From CAVZVW01 sp963778845 (GTDB lineage Bacteria; Actinomycetota; Actinomycetes; Actinomycetales; Kineosporiaceae): DNA of 64,000 nt. How positions within the stretch are numbered: position 1 is the first letter of the stretch; the number at the start of each line of letters is the position of its first letter. Under the pieces are notes generated by a model. The model saw only the letters and a program-made list of their open reading frames with translations, was not told where the DNA came from and did not search any database. Positions 26,507-36,755 of the stretch are shown one piece after another. The stretch lies in assembly GCA_963778845.1 (NCBI GenBank), contig CAVZVW010000009.1:1612001-1676000 (forward strand). Reading direction: 5' to 3'. A program made the translations under genes and the position numbers.

Positions 26507-27814
26507 CAGGCGTTGGCTCCCTCGAAGAGAGTCGACTTCACCGGGTCGAACGGGCAGACGCCCCCGCGCACGTGCTGGATGTACTCGTCCCGGAAGTGCT
26601 TGATCGAGGACATGATCGGGCTGGTCGCGCCGTCACCGAGGGCGCAGAACGACCGGCCGAGGATGTTGTCGGCAGACGTCGAGGAGGGTGTCCAGGTCGG
26701 CCTCGGTCCCAGTGCCGTGCTCGAGCCGCTTCAGCACCTGGGCCAGCCAGAACGTGCCCTCCCGGCACGGCGTGCACTTGCCGCAGGACTCGTGCTTGTA
26801 GAACTCGGTCCAGCGCAGGACGGCGCGCACGACGCAGGTCGTCTCGTCGAAGATCTGCAGGGCGCGGGTGCCCAGCATCGAGCCGGCCGCCCCCACCGAC
26901 TCGAAGTCGAGCGGGGTGTCGAGATGGTCCGCGGTGAACAGCGGCGTCGAGGAGCCGCCCGGCGTCCAGAACTTCAGCTCGTGCCCGGCCCGGATGCCTC
27001 CGGCCATGTCGAGCAGCTCTCGCAGCGTGATCCCCAGCGGGTGCCTCGTACTGCCCGGGCCGCGTCACGTGGCCGGACAGGGAGAACAGCCCGAAGCCGC
27101 TGGAACGCTCGGTCCCCATGTCCTTGAACCACTCCACACCGTTGGCGACGATCGAGGGCACCGTTGCGATCGACTCCACGTTGTTGACCACTGTGGGGCG
27201 CGCGTACAGCCCCGCCACGGCGGGGAACGGCGGCTTCAGCCGCGGCTGGCCCCGGCGGCCCTCGAGGCTGTCGAGCAGCGCCGTCTCCTCACCGCAGATG
27301 TAGGCTCCCGCACCGGCGTGCACCACGACGTCGAGGTCGAACCCGGACCCCAGGACGTCCTCGCCGAGGTAGCCCTTCGCACGGGCCTCCTCGACGGCCG
27401 CGAGCAGCCGCCGGTAGACGTGCACGACCTCACCGCGCACGTAGATGAAGGCCTTGTGGCAGCCGATCGCGTAGCTGGTGATGACGACGCCCTCGATGAG
27501 GTGGTGCGGGGAGGCCATCATCAGCGGCACGTCCTTGCACGTGCCGGGCTCGGACTCGTCCGCGTTCACCACGAGGTAGCGCGGCAGCCCGTCGGGCTTG
27601 GGCAGGAAGCTCCACTTCAGGCCCGTCGGGAAGCCCGCACCGCCGCGCCCACGCAAGCCCCGAGTCCTTGACCAGGGTGATCACGTCGCCGGGGTCCATC
27701 GCCAGGGCACGGCGCAGGGCCTGGTAGCCGCCCGTGCTCTCGTAGGCCTGCATGGTCCAGGAGCGCGGTGTCGCCCCAGAAGGCGCTGAGCACCGGGGTG
27801 AGGGTCGTGGCCAC
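26506..27814 (-). CDS. nuoF: NADH-quinone oxidoreductase subunit F, four frameshifts
   Basis: The NADH/FMN-binding subunit. [13 protein letters not shown] (FMN/NADH site), [14 protein letters not shown] and [10 protein letters not shown] (cluster N3) are present but in different frames. Single extra bases near 27760, 27657, 27040 and 26672 explain every change; removing four leaves 435 codons, a 434-residue protein from GTG (27814; [13 protein letters not shown]) to ...[11 protein letters not shown]. The start lies four bases after the nuoE stop. Confidence 0.88.
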
Positions 27815-27818
27815 GTGC

Positions 27819-28532
27819 TCAGCCCTCCGGGGTCGAGGAGTCGTGGGTGGTCGAGGTGCGGTGGGGGTGGACCGGCGCCGGTGAGGGTGCGGTCCAGCCT
27901 CGCTCGGCCGCGAGCCTCGTGCCCGCCAATGTCGCCTCGCCCGCGCCGACGCCCTCGTCGGCCCGGCCGTCGGGGAAGCCCGCGAGCACCCGCGAGACCT
28001 CCTTGAACGAACAGACGGCTGCGGCTCCCCGGCTGGGGGCGGCCGGAGTGCCCGCACGCAGGCCGTCGACGAGCTCTCGCGCCGTCGTGGGGGTCTGGTT
28101 GTCGAAGAACTCCCAGTTGACCATCACGACTGGGGCGTAGTCGCAGCCCGCGTTGCACTCGACCCGCTCCAGCGTGACCACCCCGTCAGGCGTGGTCTCG
28201 TCGTGGCCGACGCCCAGGTGGTCCGACAGCGACTCCCAGATCGCGTCGCCGCCCATGACCGCGCAGAGGGTGTTGGTGCAGACCCCGACGGTGTAGGTGC
28301 CGTTCGGGTGCCTCTTGTACTGGCTGTAGAACGTGGCCACAGCGGAGACCTCGGCCGTCGTGAGGTCGCAGCTGCTCGGCGCAGAAGGCGACCCCGTCGG
28401 GGCTGACGTAGCCCTCTTCGCTCTGCACGAGGTGCAGCAGCGGCAGCAGCGCCGAGCGCGGCTGCGGGTACCTGGCGATGATCGCCGCGGCGTCACCGGC
28501 CAGGCGCTCGCGCGCGTGCGTCGTGATCGGCA

Positions 28533-28533
<1 letters not shown>
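27819..28533 (-). CDS. nuoE: NADH-quinone oxidoreductase subunit E, one-base frameshift
   Basis: The 2Fe-2S (N1a) subunit, thioredoxin-like fold. Ligands are the cysteines of GVCTNTLC and VECNAGCDYAP. One extra base near 28368 separates the start (MPITTHARERLAGDAAAII...AFCAEQL) from the rest (DLTTAEVSAVATFYSQYK). Corrected length 237 residues, with a proline/alanine-rich tail of about 50 residues. Start overlaps the nuoD stop (TGATG). Confidence 0.9.
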
Positions 28534-29879
<1,346 letters not shown>

Positions 29880-29895
29880 CGGATCGACGGCCCCC

Positions 29896-30720
29896 TCAGC
29901 TGTACGACCGCCGCGTGTCGGGCGGTGGGATGGTGGCTCCCTTGTACTCCACGGGGATCCCGCCGAGCGGGTAGTCCTTGCGCTGCGGATGGCCGGGCCA
30001 GTCGTCGGGCATCTGGATCCGGGTCAGCGCCGGGTGACCGTCGAACTGGATGCCGAAGAAGTCCCACGTCTCGCGCTCGTGCCAGTCGGCGGTGGGGTAG
30101 ACCTCGACGACGGAGGGGATGTGCGGGTCCTCGTCCGGGCACGCGACCTCCAGCCGCAGCCGGCGGTTGTGCGTGATCGAGAGCAGGTGGTAGACGGCGT
30201 GCAGCTCGCGACCGGCCTCGTCCGGGTAGTGCACGCCGGAGACCCCCGAGCACAGCTCGAACCGCAGGTCGGGCTCGTCCCGAAGTGCTCGGCAGACCTG
30301 CACGATGCGGTCGCGGCGCACGTGCATCGTGAGCTCGCCGCGGTCGACCACCACCTTCTCGACGCCGCGTTCGAACCCGTCGCTGTCGGCGTCCAGAGCT
30401 GTCGCCAGCGCGTCGGCGACCTCGTCGAAGGCACCGCCGTACGGGCGCTGGGCCGGCGTCGGCATGGTGATCGACCGGACGAGCCCGCCGTACCCGGAGG
30501 TGTCGCCTGTGTCGGCCTGGCCGAACATCCCGCGACGCACGCCGATCTGCGCCGCCTCGGCGTCAGTCGTGGCGGGGACGCCGCCGTCCGGCTTGTCCGT
30601 CGCCGCGCCGTCCGCGCCCGCCCTGTCCGCGCCTGCACTGTCCGCGCCCGCCCTGTCCGCGGCTGCCCTGTCCGCGGGGGGGCCGTCGGCGCGGCTCGTG
30701 TCCACCGGGTCGTCCGTCAT
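29896..30720 (-). CDS. nuoC: NADH-quinone oxidoreductase subunit C, with repetitive N-terminus
   Basis: A 274-residue 30-kDa-type subunit. The conserved C-terminal signature [22 protein letters not shown]...[15 protein letters not shown] is intact. The N-terminal 50 residues are an Ala/Asp/Arg/Gly-rich run encoded by a 15-bp tandem repeat (30611-30677). ATG overlaps the nuoB stop (ATGA). Reading frame intact, unlike the next eight genes. Confidence 0.92.
   Translation of the reverse strand: MTDDPVDTSRADGPPADRAAADRAGADSAGADRAGADGAATDKPDGGVPATTDAEAAQIGVRRGMFGQADTGDTSGYGGLVRSITMPTPAQRPYGGAFDEVADALATALDADSDGFERGVEKVVVDRGELTMHVRRDRIVQVCRALRDEPDLRFELCSGVSGVHYPDEAGRELHAVYHLLSITHNRRLRLEVACPDEDPHIPSVVEVYPTADWHERETWDFFGIQFDGHPALTRIQMPDDWPGHPQRKDYPLGGIPVEYKGATIPPPDTRRSYS
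30611..30677. repeat. 15-bp in-frame tandem repeat inside nuoC
   Basis: TCCGCGCCCGCCCTG is repeated at 30611-30625, 30626-30640 (two changes), 30641-30655, 30656-30670 (variant) and a partial copy to 30677. On the minus strand it encodes pentapeptides of the type ADRAG near the NuoC N-terminus, so copy-number change would keep the frame. Confidence 0.8.
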
Positions 30721-31271
30721 TGCAGCAGACCCTTCATCTGGGAGGTCGGCAGTGCGGTCAGGGCGGCCTCCTCGGCGGCGCGGGCCGCCGCGACGCGGTT
30801 CACACCGAGTGGAGCGGAACCGATCTCCTCGTGCAGGGTGAGGATCGCGTTGATGAGCATCTCCGGGCGAGGCGGGCAGCCGGGCAGGTAGATGTCGACG
30901 GGGACGACGTGGTCGACGCCCTGGACGATCGCGTAGTTGTTGAACATGCCGCCGGATGAGGCGCAGACCCCCATCGCCAGCACCCACTTCGGCTCGGCCA
31001 TCTGGTCGTAGATCTGCCGCACGACCGGGGCCATCTTCTGGCTCACCCGTCCGGCCACGATCATGAGGTCCGCCTGGCGGGGCGAGGCCCGGAAGACCTC
31101 CATGCCGAACCGGGCGAGGTCGAAGCGCGGCCCACCGGTCGACATCATCTCGATCGCACAGCAGGCCAGGCCGAACGTCGCCGGCCACAGCGAGCCCTTG
31201 CGCATGTACCCGGCGAGCCTCTCCACCGATGTCAGCAGGAACCCGCTGGGCAGCTTCTCCTCGATCCCCAT
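30717..31271 (-). CDS. nuoB: NADH-quinone oxidoreductase subunit B
   Basis: A 184-residue subunit carrying the terminal cluster N2. Ligands are the adjacent cysteines of [10 protein letters not shown], the cysteine of GVCASSGG and that of [10 protein letters not shown]. The ATG at 31271 ([13 protein letters not shown]) matches the usual actinobacterial start and follows AAGGGT; an in-frame ATG 11 codons upstream is less likely. Reading frame intact. Confidence 0.93.
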   Translation of the reverse strand: MGIEEKLPSGFLLTSVERLAGYMRKGSLWPATFGLACCAIEMMSTGGPRFDLARFGMEVFRASPRQADLMIVAGRVSQKMAPVVRQIYDQMAEPKWVLAMGVCASSGGMFNNYAIVQGVDHVVPVDIYLPGCPPRPEMLINAILTLHEEIGSAPLGVNRVAAARAAEEAALTALPTSQMKGLLQ

Positions 31272-31324
31272 GCCCGACCCTTCAGTCCCTGTCCGCTGCG
31301 GCAACCGACCTGCAGATCACGTCG

Positions 31325-31684
31325 TCAGTCCCATTCCAGGCCCCCGCGGCTCCAGACGTAGCCGTAGGCGACGAACACGGTGCCGACGAACAGGAGCATC
31401 TCCACCAGGGCGAACACCCCGAGCTTGTCGAACGCGACGGCGAAGGGCAGAAGGAACACGCCCTCGATGTCGAAGACGATGAACAGCATGGCCACGAGGT
31501 AGTACTTCACCGGGAAGCGCCCGCCCCCGGCCGCGTGCGGCGTCGGCTCGATGCCGCACTCGTAGGCGTCGAGCTTGGCCCGGTTGTAGCGCTTGGGGCC
31601 CGCGAGCGCGCCCGCGCCGATGGAGAAGATCGCGAAGCCGGCGGAGATCGCCAGCAGGACGAGGATCGGCACGTAGGGGTTCAC
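31325..31684 (-). CDS. nuoA: NADH-quinone oxidoreductase subunit A
   Basis: A 119-residue, three-helix subunit with YECGIEP and the conserved FIVFDIEGVFLLPF helix. The GTG at 31684 (MNPYVPILVLL) lies seven bases after GGAGAAGG and gives the standard length; a longer frame to 31807 is not conserved-looking. First gene of the 14-gene nuo operon, 160 bases downstream of menJ on the same strand. Confidence 0.92.
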   Translation of the reverse strand: MNPYVPILVLLAISAGFAIFSIGAGALAGPKRYNRAKLDAYECGIEPTPHAAGGGRFPVKYYLVAMLFIVFDIEGVFLLPFAVAFDKLGVFALVEMLLFVGTVFVAYGYVWSRGGLEWD

Positions 31685-31844
31685 GCGCACACCCTTCTCC
31701 CACACTCGGTTGTGGCTGGGGCACCGTGAGCCGCCGGACATGATGCCGTCGCCGCGACCACGGCGCCGCCCGTCGATGGCCGGTGCCCCCGCCCGATCGC
31801 GCCCCATCCTAGGGGCGAGCTCCGGCTCGCCGAGCCCTGCCCGC

Positions 31845-33161
31845 TCATGCCGCCGGAGCCAGTCGCGTGAGGGCGTTGACGAGCCGGTCGAGCGCGTCCC
31901 CGTCGTGGGGGTCGGTGAGGTTCGCCAGCAGCTTCAGGGTCAGGCGCATGAGCGTGGGGCGGGGCAGCCCGTAGCGGGTCGCCAGGCTCATGACCTTGGG
32001 GTTGCCGATGAGCCTCACGAACGCGCGGCCCAGGGTGTAGTACCCGCCCAGCTCGTCCTTGAGCGCCTGCGGGTACGCGTGCAGAGCCTGTTCGCGCCCG
32101 CCCGGGGTCGCGCGGGCCAGCGCCTGGACCACCACGTCGGCTGCCAGCCGGCCGGACTGCATGGCGTAGGCGATGCCCTCGCCGTTGAACGGGTTGACCA
32201 TCCCTCCGGCGTCACCGACGAGCAGCATGCCCCTGGAGTAGTGCGGCGTGCGGTTGAAGCCCATCGGCAGTGCGGCGCCCCGGATCGGCGAGGTCTGGTT
32301 CTCGGGGGTGTAGCCCCACTCCGGCGGCATGGTCGCCACCCACCGGTGCAGCAGGTCCTTGTAGTCCACGGCGCCGAAGGCGCTGCTGGAGTTGAGGATG
32401 CCCAGCCCCACGTTGCTGGTGCCGTCGCCCACACCGAAGACCCAGCCGTACCCGGGCAGGAGGTTGGAGCGGCGGGGTTCGCCGTCCCACAGCTCGAGCC
32501 AGCTCTCGAGCCAGTCGTCGTCGTGACGGGGGCTGCGGAAGTACGTGCGCACGGCGACACCCATGGGGCGGTCGTCGCGCTTGCCGATGCCGAGGGCGAG
32601 GGCCATGCGGCCGGAGACGCCGTCGGCGGCCACCACGAGCGGGGCGCGGTAGGTGACCTCCTCCCCCGCCTTGCGACCGTTGTCGTCGACCGGCCGGGCC
32701 GTCACCCCGACCACGCGGCCGCTGCGATCGTCGACCAAGGGTCCGCTGACCGACGTCCGCTCGAGGATCTTGGCCCCGGACGCCTGGGCGTGCCTGGCGA
32801 GAGTCTCGTCGAAGTCCAGCCGCGGCCGGACCAGGCCGTAGTCCGGGAATGCGGCGAGCTGGGGCCACGGCAGGTGCAGCGTCAGGCCACCACCGATGAT
32901 CCGTAGGCCCTTGTTGCGGATCCAGCCGTCCTCGGGCGGTGTGGGCACGCCCATCGCAACGAGCTCCTTGACCGCACGCGGGGTCAGGCCGTCGCCGCAG
33001 ACCTTCTCGCGGGGGAAGGCCGTCTTCTCCAGCACCAGGACGTCGATCCCGGAGCGGGCGAGGTAGTGCGCCGCGGTCGACCCGCCGGGCCCCGCACCGA
33101 CGACGATGACGTCGGCATCGTCTCCTGCGCGCCGGGCCGGCGTGCTGGCGATCGCGCTCAC
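31845..33161 (-). CDS. menJ: Menaquinone reductase, geranylgeranyl-reductase family
   Basis: A 438-residue FAD flavoprotein. The dinucleotide motif VVGAGPGGSTAAHYLARSG is near residue 17, KVCGDGLTPRAV is the family FAD contact, and GDAGGMVNPFNGEGIAYAM the second FAD motif. In mycobacteria the homologue next to menG (Rv0561c, MenJ) partly saturates the menaquinone side chain; the neighbouring menG and polyprenyl genes support that role here. The GTG at 33161 is preceded by AAGGGG, whereas the open frame extends upstream into repeats. A Rex-like operator lies 36 bases upstream. Confidence 0.85.
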   Translation of the reverse strand: MSAIASTPARRAGDDADVIVVGAGPGGSTAAHYLARSGIDVLVLEKTAFPREKVCGDGLTPRAVKELVAMGVPTPPEDGWIRNKGLRIIGGGLTLHLPWPQLAAFPDYGLVRPRLDFDETLARHAQASGAKILERTSVSGPLVDDRSGRVVGVTARPVDDNGRKAGEEVTYRAPLVVAADGVSGRMALALGIGKRDDRPMGVAVRTYFRSPRHDDDWLESWLELWDGEPRRSNLLPGYGWVFGVGDGTSNVGLGILNSSSAFGAVDYKDLLHRWVATMPPEWGYTPENQTSPIRGAALPMGFNRTPHYSRGMLLVGDAGGMVNPFNGEGIAYAMQSGRLAADVVVQALARATPGGREQALHAYPQALKDELGGYYTLGRAFVRLIGNPKVMSLATRYGLPRPTLMRLTLKLLANLTDPHDGDALDRLVNALTRLAPAA

Positions 33162-33196
33162 GAGAGGGCCCCTTGACTCCGGGTGGACATGTGCGC

Positions 33197-33214
33197 TTGT
33201 GAACTGATTCACGA
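33197..33214. promoter_or_regulatory. Rex-like redox-sensor operator upstream of menJ-nuo
   Basis: TTGTGAACTGATTCACGA fits the Rex consensus TTGTGAA-N4-TTCACAA with a single mismatch. Rex is the actinobacterial NADH/NAD sensor known to repress nuo, cyd and hem genes in Streptomyces. The site is between a -10 box and the menJ start, a repressing position. Experimental support is absent; match quality is good. Confidence 0.6.
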
Positions 33215-33225
33215 ACTCCGGGCGC

Positions 33226-33231
33226 AGTCTA
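33226..33231 (-). promoter_or_regulatory. Probable -10 box of the menJ promoter
   Basis: TAGACT on the minus strand at 33231-33226 places the start of transcription near 33219, so the Rex-like operator covers about +5 to +22 and the leader is about 60 bases. Confidence 0.45.
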
Positions 33232-33321
33232 CGCAGCACCCCGGCGATCCGGCGCGTCGGCGCCCTTCTGCGACCCCGTTGCACCGTGCCTGGCCGCCGC
33301 CTCCCCCGCCGCCCCCTCGTT

Positions 33322-33407
33322 GGCGCGGCGGCACACCGCGCCAAACTGTTCGGCGCGGTGTGCCACCGTGCCAACCGCATCCTGGCGCGGTGTGCCACCG
33401 TGCCAAC
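33322..33407. repeat. 24-bp repeat in a 32-bp period
   Basis: GGCGCGGTGTGC followed by CACCGTGCCAAC occurs exactly at 33352-33375 and 33384-33407, eight unrelated bases apart. A degenerate, more palindromic version lies at 33322-33346. Two to three units are too few for a CRISPR array and there are no cas genes. Confidence 0.7.
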
Positions 33408-33429
33408 AGGTGCCGGCCTCACACGCGGC

Positions 33430-33505
33430 GATCATGCACCTCGTGGTCAAGCCTCACGCGACATACCTACTTATTGCGGCGTCGGCCTATCGGAAGTGCA
33501 TGATC
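33430..33505. repeat. Inverted pair of GATCATGCAC, with a third copy at 33683-33692
   Basis: GATCATGCAC at 33430-33439 is inverted as GTGCATGATC at 33496-33505 (the match extends by one base), enclosing 56 bases. GTGCATGATC occurs again at 33683-33692 at the end of menG, beyond the 9-bp array. Confidence 0.65.
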
Positions 33506-33577
33506 GCGGCGAAGAGGGTGAGCGTGGGCTGGCCCAGCCGCCGGAGCGATCGGGCCGCCGGAGCCCGGCGCAACACC

Positions 33578-33680
33578 CCTGGCCTACCTGGCCTACCTGG
33601 CCTACCTGGCCTACCTGGCCTACCTGGCCTACCTGGCCTACCTGGCCTACCTGGCCTACCTGACCTACCTGACCTACCTG
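33578..33680. repeat. 9-bp tandem repeat array, 11 units
   Basis: CCTGGCCTA is repeated nine times without change (33578-33658), then twice as CCTGACCTA (33659-33676) and a partial CCTG. It lies directly after the menG stop on the plus strand and encodes nothing in context. Perfect copies point to recent slippage, so it may vary between strains. Confidence 0.92.
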
Positions 33681-33690
33681 GGGTGCATGA

Positions 33691-34392
33691 TCACTGAGAC
33701 AAGGGGCGCGTCGCCCGGTGCAGCGCCACGATGCCACCGGTGAGGTTTCGGTACGCCACTTCGGCCCACCCGGCCTCTCGGATGCGCTCCGCCAGCCCGG
33801 CCTGGTCCGGCCACGCCCGGATCGACTCGGCAAGGTATACGTAGGCGTCGGGGTTGCTGCTCACCAGCCGGGCGATCGACGGCAGTGCCCGCATGAGGTA
33901 GCCGCTGTAGATGGTGCGCCAGGGCCGCCACGTAGGGTGCGAGAACTCGCACACGACGAGCCGGCCGCCGGGCCGTGTGACACGGAGCATCTCCGCCAGC
34001 GCCGCCGGGGGGTCCACGACGTTGCGCAGCCCGAACGAGATCGTGACCGCGTCGAACACCGCGTCGGCGAAGGGCAGCCGGGTGGCGTCGCCGGCGATGA
34101 AACCCAGGTCGCCGCGTCGGCCCCTGCCGACCCGAAGCATCCCCAGGGAGAAGTCGCAGGGCACGGTGTGCACGCCGGCATCGGCGAAGGGCTCACTAGA
34201 GGTACCGGTTCCTGCGGCCAGGTCCAGCAACCGCTGCCCCCGTCGCAGGTCCAGGGCACGCACCACACCATGGCGCCAGCGGCGGTCCTGCAGCAGCGAG
34301 AGGGTGTCGTTGGTGCGGTCGTACCGGTCAGCGACTCCGTCGAACATCGCGGCGACCTCGTGCGGCTGCTTGTCCAGACTGGCCCGGGGCAT
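33691..34392 (-). CDS. menG: Demethylmenaquinone methyltransferase
   Basis: A 233-residue UbiE/COQ5-type SAM methyltransferase. [24 protein letters not shown] opens the family, [19 protein letters not shown] is the SAM motif I, and [36 protein letters not shown] the post-I to motif III block. It methylates demethylmenaquinone in the last step of the classical pathway. The ATG at 34392 lies six bases after TACCCT (34404-34399), suggesting a leaderless mRNA; menF diverges from it 64 bases away. Confidence 0.92.
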   Translation of the reverse strand: MPRASLDKQPHEVAAMFDGVADRYDRTNDTLSLLQDRRWRHGVVRALDLRRGQRLLDLAAGTGTSSEPFADAGVHTVPCDFSLGMLRVGRGRRGDLGFIAGDATRLPFADAVFDAVTISFGLRNVVDPPAALAEMLRVTRPGGRLVVCEFSHPTWRPWRTIYSGYLMRALPSIARLVSSNPDAYVYLAESIRAWPDQAGLAERIREAGWAEVAYRNLTGGIVALHRATRPLSQ

Positions 34393-34398
34393 GCCGTC

Positions 34399-34448
34399 AG
34401 GGTACGGCGGCGACCGACGCGCGGGCCCCCCGCCAGCGGGCCTAGGCT
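34399..34448. promoter_or_regulatory. Back-to-back leaderless promoters of menG and menF
   Basis: TACCCT (34404-34399, minus strand) and TAGGCT (34443-34448, plus strand) are TAnnnT -10 boxes ending six and eight bases before the respective ATG codons. Transcription would start at or next to the start codons, leaving no ribosome site; none is visible. Confidence 0.55.
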
Positions 34449-34456
34449 TGCTCGCG

Positions 34457-35716
34457 ATGACCACCGCACCCGCGAGTGCGCCGCTCGTCGCGCGCACGGT
34501 CCCGCTCGAGGACCCCGGCCCGCTGCTGAGCCTGCTGCCGCAGGATGCGCCTCTGTCGTGGGTGCGGCGCGGTGACGGGATCGTCGGCTGGGGTGAGGTC
34601 ACGCGCATACGTACCGCTGGGCCGCGGCGCTTCGAGCACGCGCAGGAACGGTGGTCGGACCTCGTGGCGCGCGCCGCCGTCCGCGACGAGGTGGGCCTGC
34701 CCGGCACCGGCCCGCTGGCCTTCGGCTCGTTCTCGTTCTCAGCGGACTCACACGCGGGTGCGGTCCTGGTGGTGCCCGCCGTCGTCGTCGGACGCCGCGG
34801 CTCCACATGGTGGCTCACGACTGTCTCCGCCGGGCCGGTGCTGCCCGCGACGTCGCGGGTCACGTCGTCCGCCCCGCCAAGGAGCCCGGGGCAGACGGCT
34901 TACGCGGACGGCGCGCGCTCGGCCCCGGAGTGGGAGGCAGTCGTCGCCGAGGCGATCCGGCGCATCGGTGCCGGGGACGTCGACAAGGTGGTCCTCGCCC
35001 GCGACCTCGAGGCCCGCACGGAGAACGACATCGACACGCGATGGCTGCTCGCCCGGCTGGCCGAGCGCTACCCCGGCTGCTGGACGTTCAGCGTCGACGG
35101 GCTGGTCGGGGCCACACCCGAGCTTCTGGTGCGCCGCGAGAAGGGCCTGGTCACGTCGAGGGTGCTGGCGGGCACGATCCGGCGCACCGGTGACGACCAG
35201 CACGACCTCGCCCTGGCAGCGTCGCTGGCCCGCTCGAGCAAGGATCTGGAGGAGCACGAGTACGCCGTCCGCTCGGTCGCCGACGCCCTCGCGCCGCACT
35301 GCACCTCGATGAACGTCCCCGAGGCCCCGTTCGTGCTGCACCTGGCGAACGTGATGCACCTCGCCACAGACGTCGCCGGGGTGCTGGCCGACGACACGCC
35401 GTCGCTGACGTTGGCGGCCGCGCTGCACCCGTCGGCGGCGGTCTGCGGCACCCCCACGACGGCCGCGGCCGACCTCATCGCCGAGATCGAGGGCATGGAC
35501 CGCGACCGCTACGCGGGCCCCGTCGGATGGTTGGACGCCGGGGGCGACGGCGAGTGGGGGATCGCACTGCGGTGCGCCCGCCTGGACGGCGCGGACCGGC
35601 GGCGGCTCCGACTGTTCGCCGGCTGCGGCATCGTGGCCGGCTCCGACCCCGAGGCGGAGCTCGCAGAGTCCTCGGCCAAGCTCGTGCCGATGCGGGACGC
35701 GCTCGGCGCGGACTGA
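34457..35716 (+). CDS. menF: Isochorismate synthase
   Basis: A 419-residue chorismate-binding enzyme that converts chorismate to isochorismate, the first committed step of the Men pathway. The C-terminal half has [54 protein letters not shown] and [23 protein letters not shown], all typical of MenF/EntC/DhbC. The EntC-type role in siderophore synthesis is the alternative, but the men neighbours favour menaquinone. Start ATG at 34457 has no ribosome site and follows a -10 box by eight bases. Confidence 0.9.
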   Translation: MTTAPASAPLVARTVPLEDPGPLLSLLPQDAPLSWVRRGDGIVGWGEVTRIRTAGPRRFEHAQERWSDLVARAAVRDEVGLPGTGPLAFGSFSFSADSHAGAVLVVPAVVVGRRGSTWWLTTVSAGPVLPATSRVTSSAPPRSPGQTAYADGARSAPEWEAVVAEAIRRIGAGDVDKVVLARDLEARTENDIDTRWLLARLAERYPGCWTFSVDGLVGATPELLVRREKGLVTSRVLAGTIRRTGDDQHDLALAASLARSSKDLEEHEYAVRSVADALAPHCTSMNVPEAPFVLHLANVMHLATDVAGVLADDTPSLTLAAALHPSAAVCGTPTTAAADLIAEIEGMDRDRYAGPVGWLDAGGDGEWGIALRCARLDGADRRRLRLFAGCGIVAGSDPEAELAESSAKLVPMRDALGAD

Positions 35717-35777
35717 CCCCCGGCTCGACAGGGGCGGAGCCCGCGAGCGTGTCGCCGCGGCGGTCTACTCTCCCGAC

Positions 35778-36755
35778 ATGGACGAGCACGCCGGATCGCG
35801 AGCGGTCCCCACGATCGACATCCGACCCTGGTTCGACGGCGACATGGAGGGGCGAGCCCGCGTCGCCGCTGCCGTGGACCGCGCCCTGCAGGGCAGCGGG
35901 TTCATGCTCGTCACCGGTCACGGGCTCACCGCCGGGGAGCGAGCCGAGGCGCGTGCCGCAGTCCGCGAGTTCTTCCTGCTGCCCGACGCCGTCAAGCGCG
36001 CCTACGCCGCCGGCGTCGACGGGCGAGGGTGGCTCCCGCCGGGCGTCGAGGCCAACGCGGGCTCCGAGGGCACGCCCACCCCGCCCGACCTCAAGGAGTC
36101 CTACAGCGTGGGCGCCGACACCCCGACCGGCCACGCATCGGTCGACGCCCGCTGGTTCCAGCCCAACCCGTGGCCGCACGAGACCCCGGGAATGGCCGCC
36201 GCTCTGCAGCGGCACATCGCGCGGCTGCGCGCCGTCGCCGACGAGCTCATGAGGATCTGCGCGGTCGCGCTGGCGCAGCCGCCGGACTTCTTCGCCCCGT
36301 CGCTGCGCCACCCGACGTGGACGTTCAACGCCAACCGCTACCCGCCGATGTCCGTCGTCGGGCGACCCGAGCACGGCCAGTTCCGCATCGGGCCCCACAC
36401 CGACTTCGGCACCCTCACCCTCCTCGACCGCGAGCCCGGTGCCGGCGGCCTGCAGGTCTTCACCGCGGACGAGGAGTGGGTGGACGCGCCCTACCACCCC
36501 GAGGCGCTGACGATCAACGTGGGAGACCTGCTCGCCCGCTGGACCGGCGACAGATGGCTGTCGGCCAGGCACCGTGTGCTGCCACCGCAGGAGAGCGCCC
36601 CGGAGGAGGACCTCATCTCGCTGGTCTTCTTCTACGAGTGCGACACTGACGCGCTGGTCACGTCGCTGGACCCCCCTGTGGGCCGGCGAAGCCACCCACC
36701 CGTCGTAGCCAGCGAGTACCTCGAGGCCAAGTACCAGGCGATAGCCGTCAGGTAG
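35778..36755 (+). CDS. 2-oxoglutarate/Fe(II)-dependent oxygenase, isopenicillin N synthase-like
   Basis: A 325-residue non-haem iron oxygenase. The fold starts with IDIRPW and the HGL of GFMLVTGHGL; iron ligands are the His and Asp of GPHTDFGTLTLL and the distal His of SARHRVLPP. The usual RxS 2-oxoglutarate anchor is not obvious after the distal histidine. The gene lies between menF and menD, an unusual companion for menaquinone genes; a quinone or amino-acid substrate cannot be inferred. Its start follows TACTCT (35766-35771) by six bases and no ribosome site is visible. Its end overlaps the convergent menD end by eight bases. Confidence 0.8.
   Translation: MDEHAGSRAVPTIDIRPWFDGDMEGRARVAAAVDRALQGSGFMLVTGHGLTAGERAEARAAVREFFLLPDAVKRAYAAGVDGRGWLPPGVEANAGSEGTPTPPDLKESYSVGADTPTGHASVDARWFQPNPWPHETPGMAAALQRHIARLRAVADELMRICAVALAQPPDFFAPSLRHPTWTFNANRYPPMSVVGRPEHGQFRIGPHTDFGTLTLLDREPGAGGLQVFTADEEWVDAPYHPEALTINVGDLLARWTGDRWLSARHRVLPPQESAPEEDLISLVFFYECDTDALVTSLDPPVGRRSHPPVVASEYLEAKYQAIAVR

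Larger units (their letters stand above)
33162..33690. other. Repeat-rich spacer between menJ and menG
   Basis: No gene is supported. From the menJ side it contains a Rex-like operator and a -10 box, two exact copies plus one degenerate copy of a 24-bp repeat spaced 32 bases apart, an inverted GTGCATGATC pair, and a 9-bp tandem array of 11 units. A short AT-richer stretch (CATACCTACTTATTG near 33463) stands out from its surroundings. Confidence 0.6.

Noticed and set aside
33322..33407. A small CRISPR array.
   Set aside because: Only two exact units and one degenerate one, 8-base spacers, no cas genes.
34393..34863. N-terminal extension of MenG reaching into menF.
   Set aside because: The extension reads antisense menF; the ATG at 34392 has the promoter signal and the family start.
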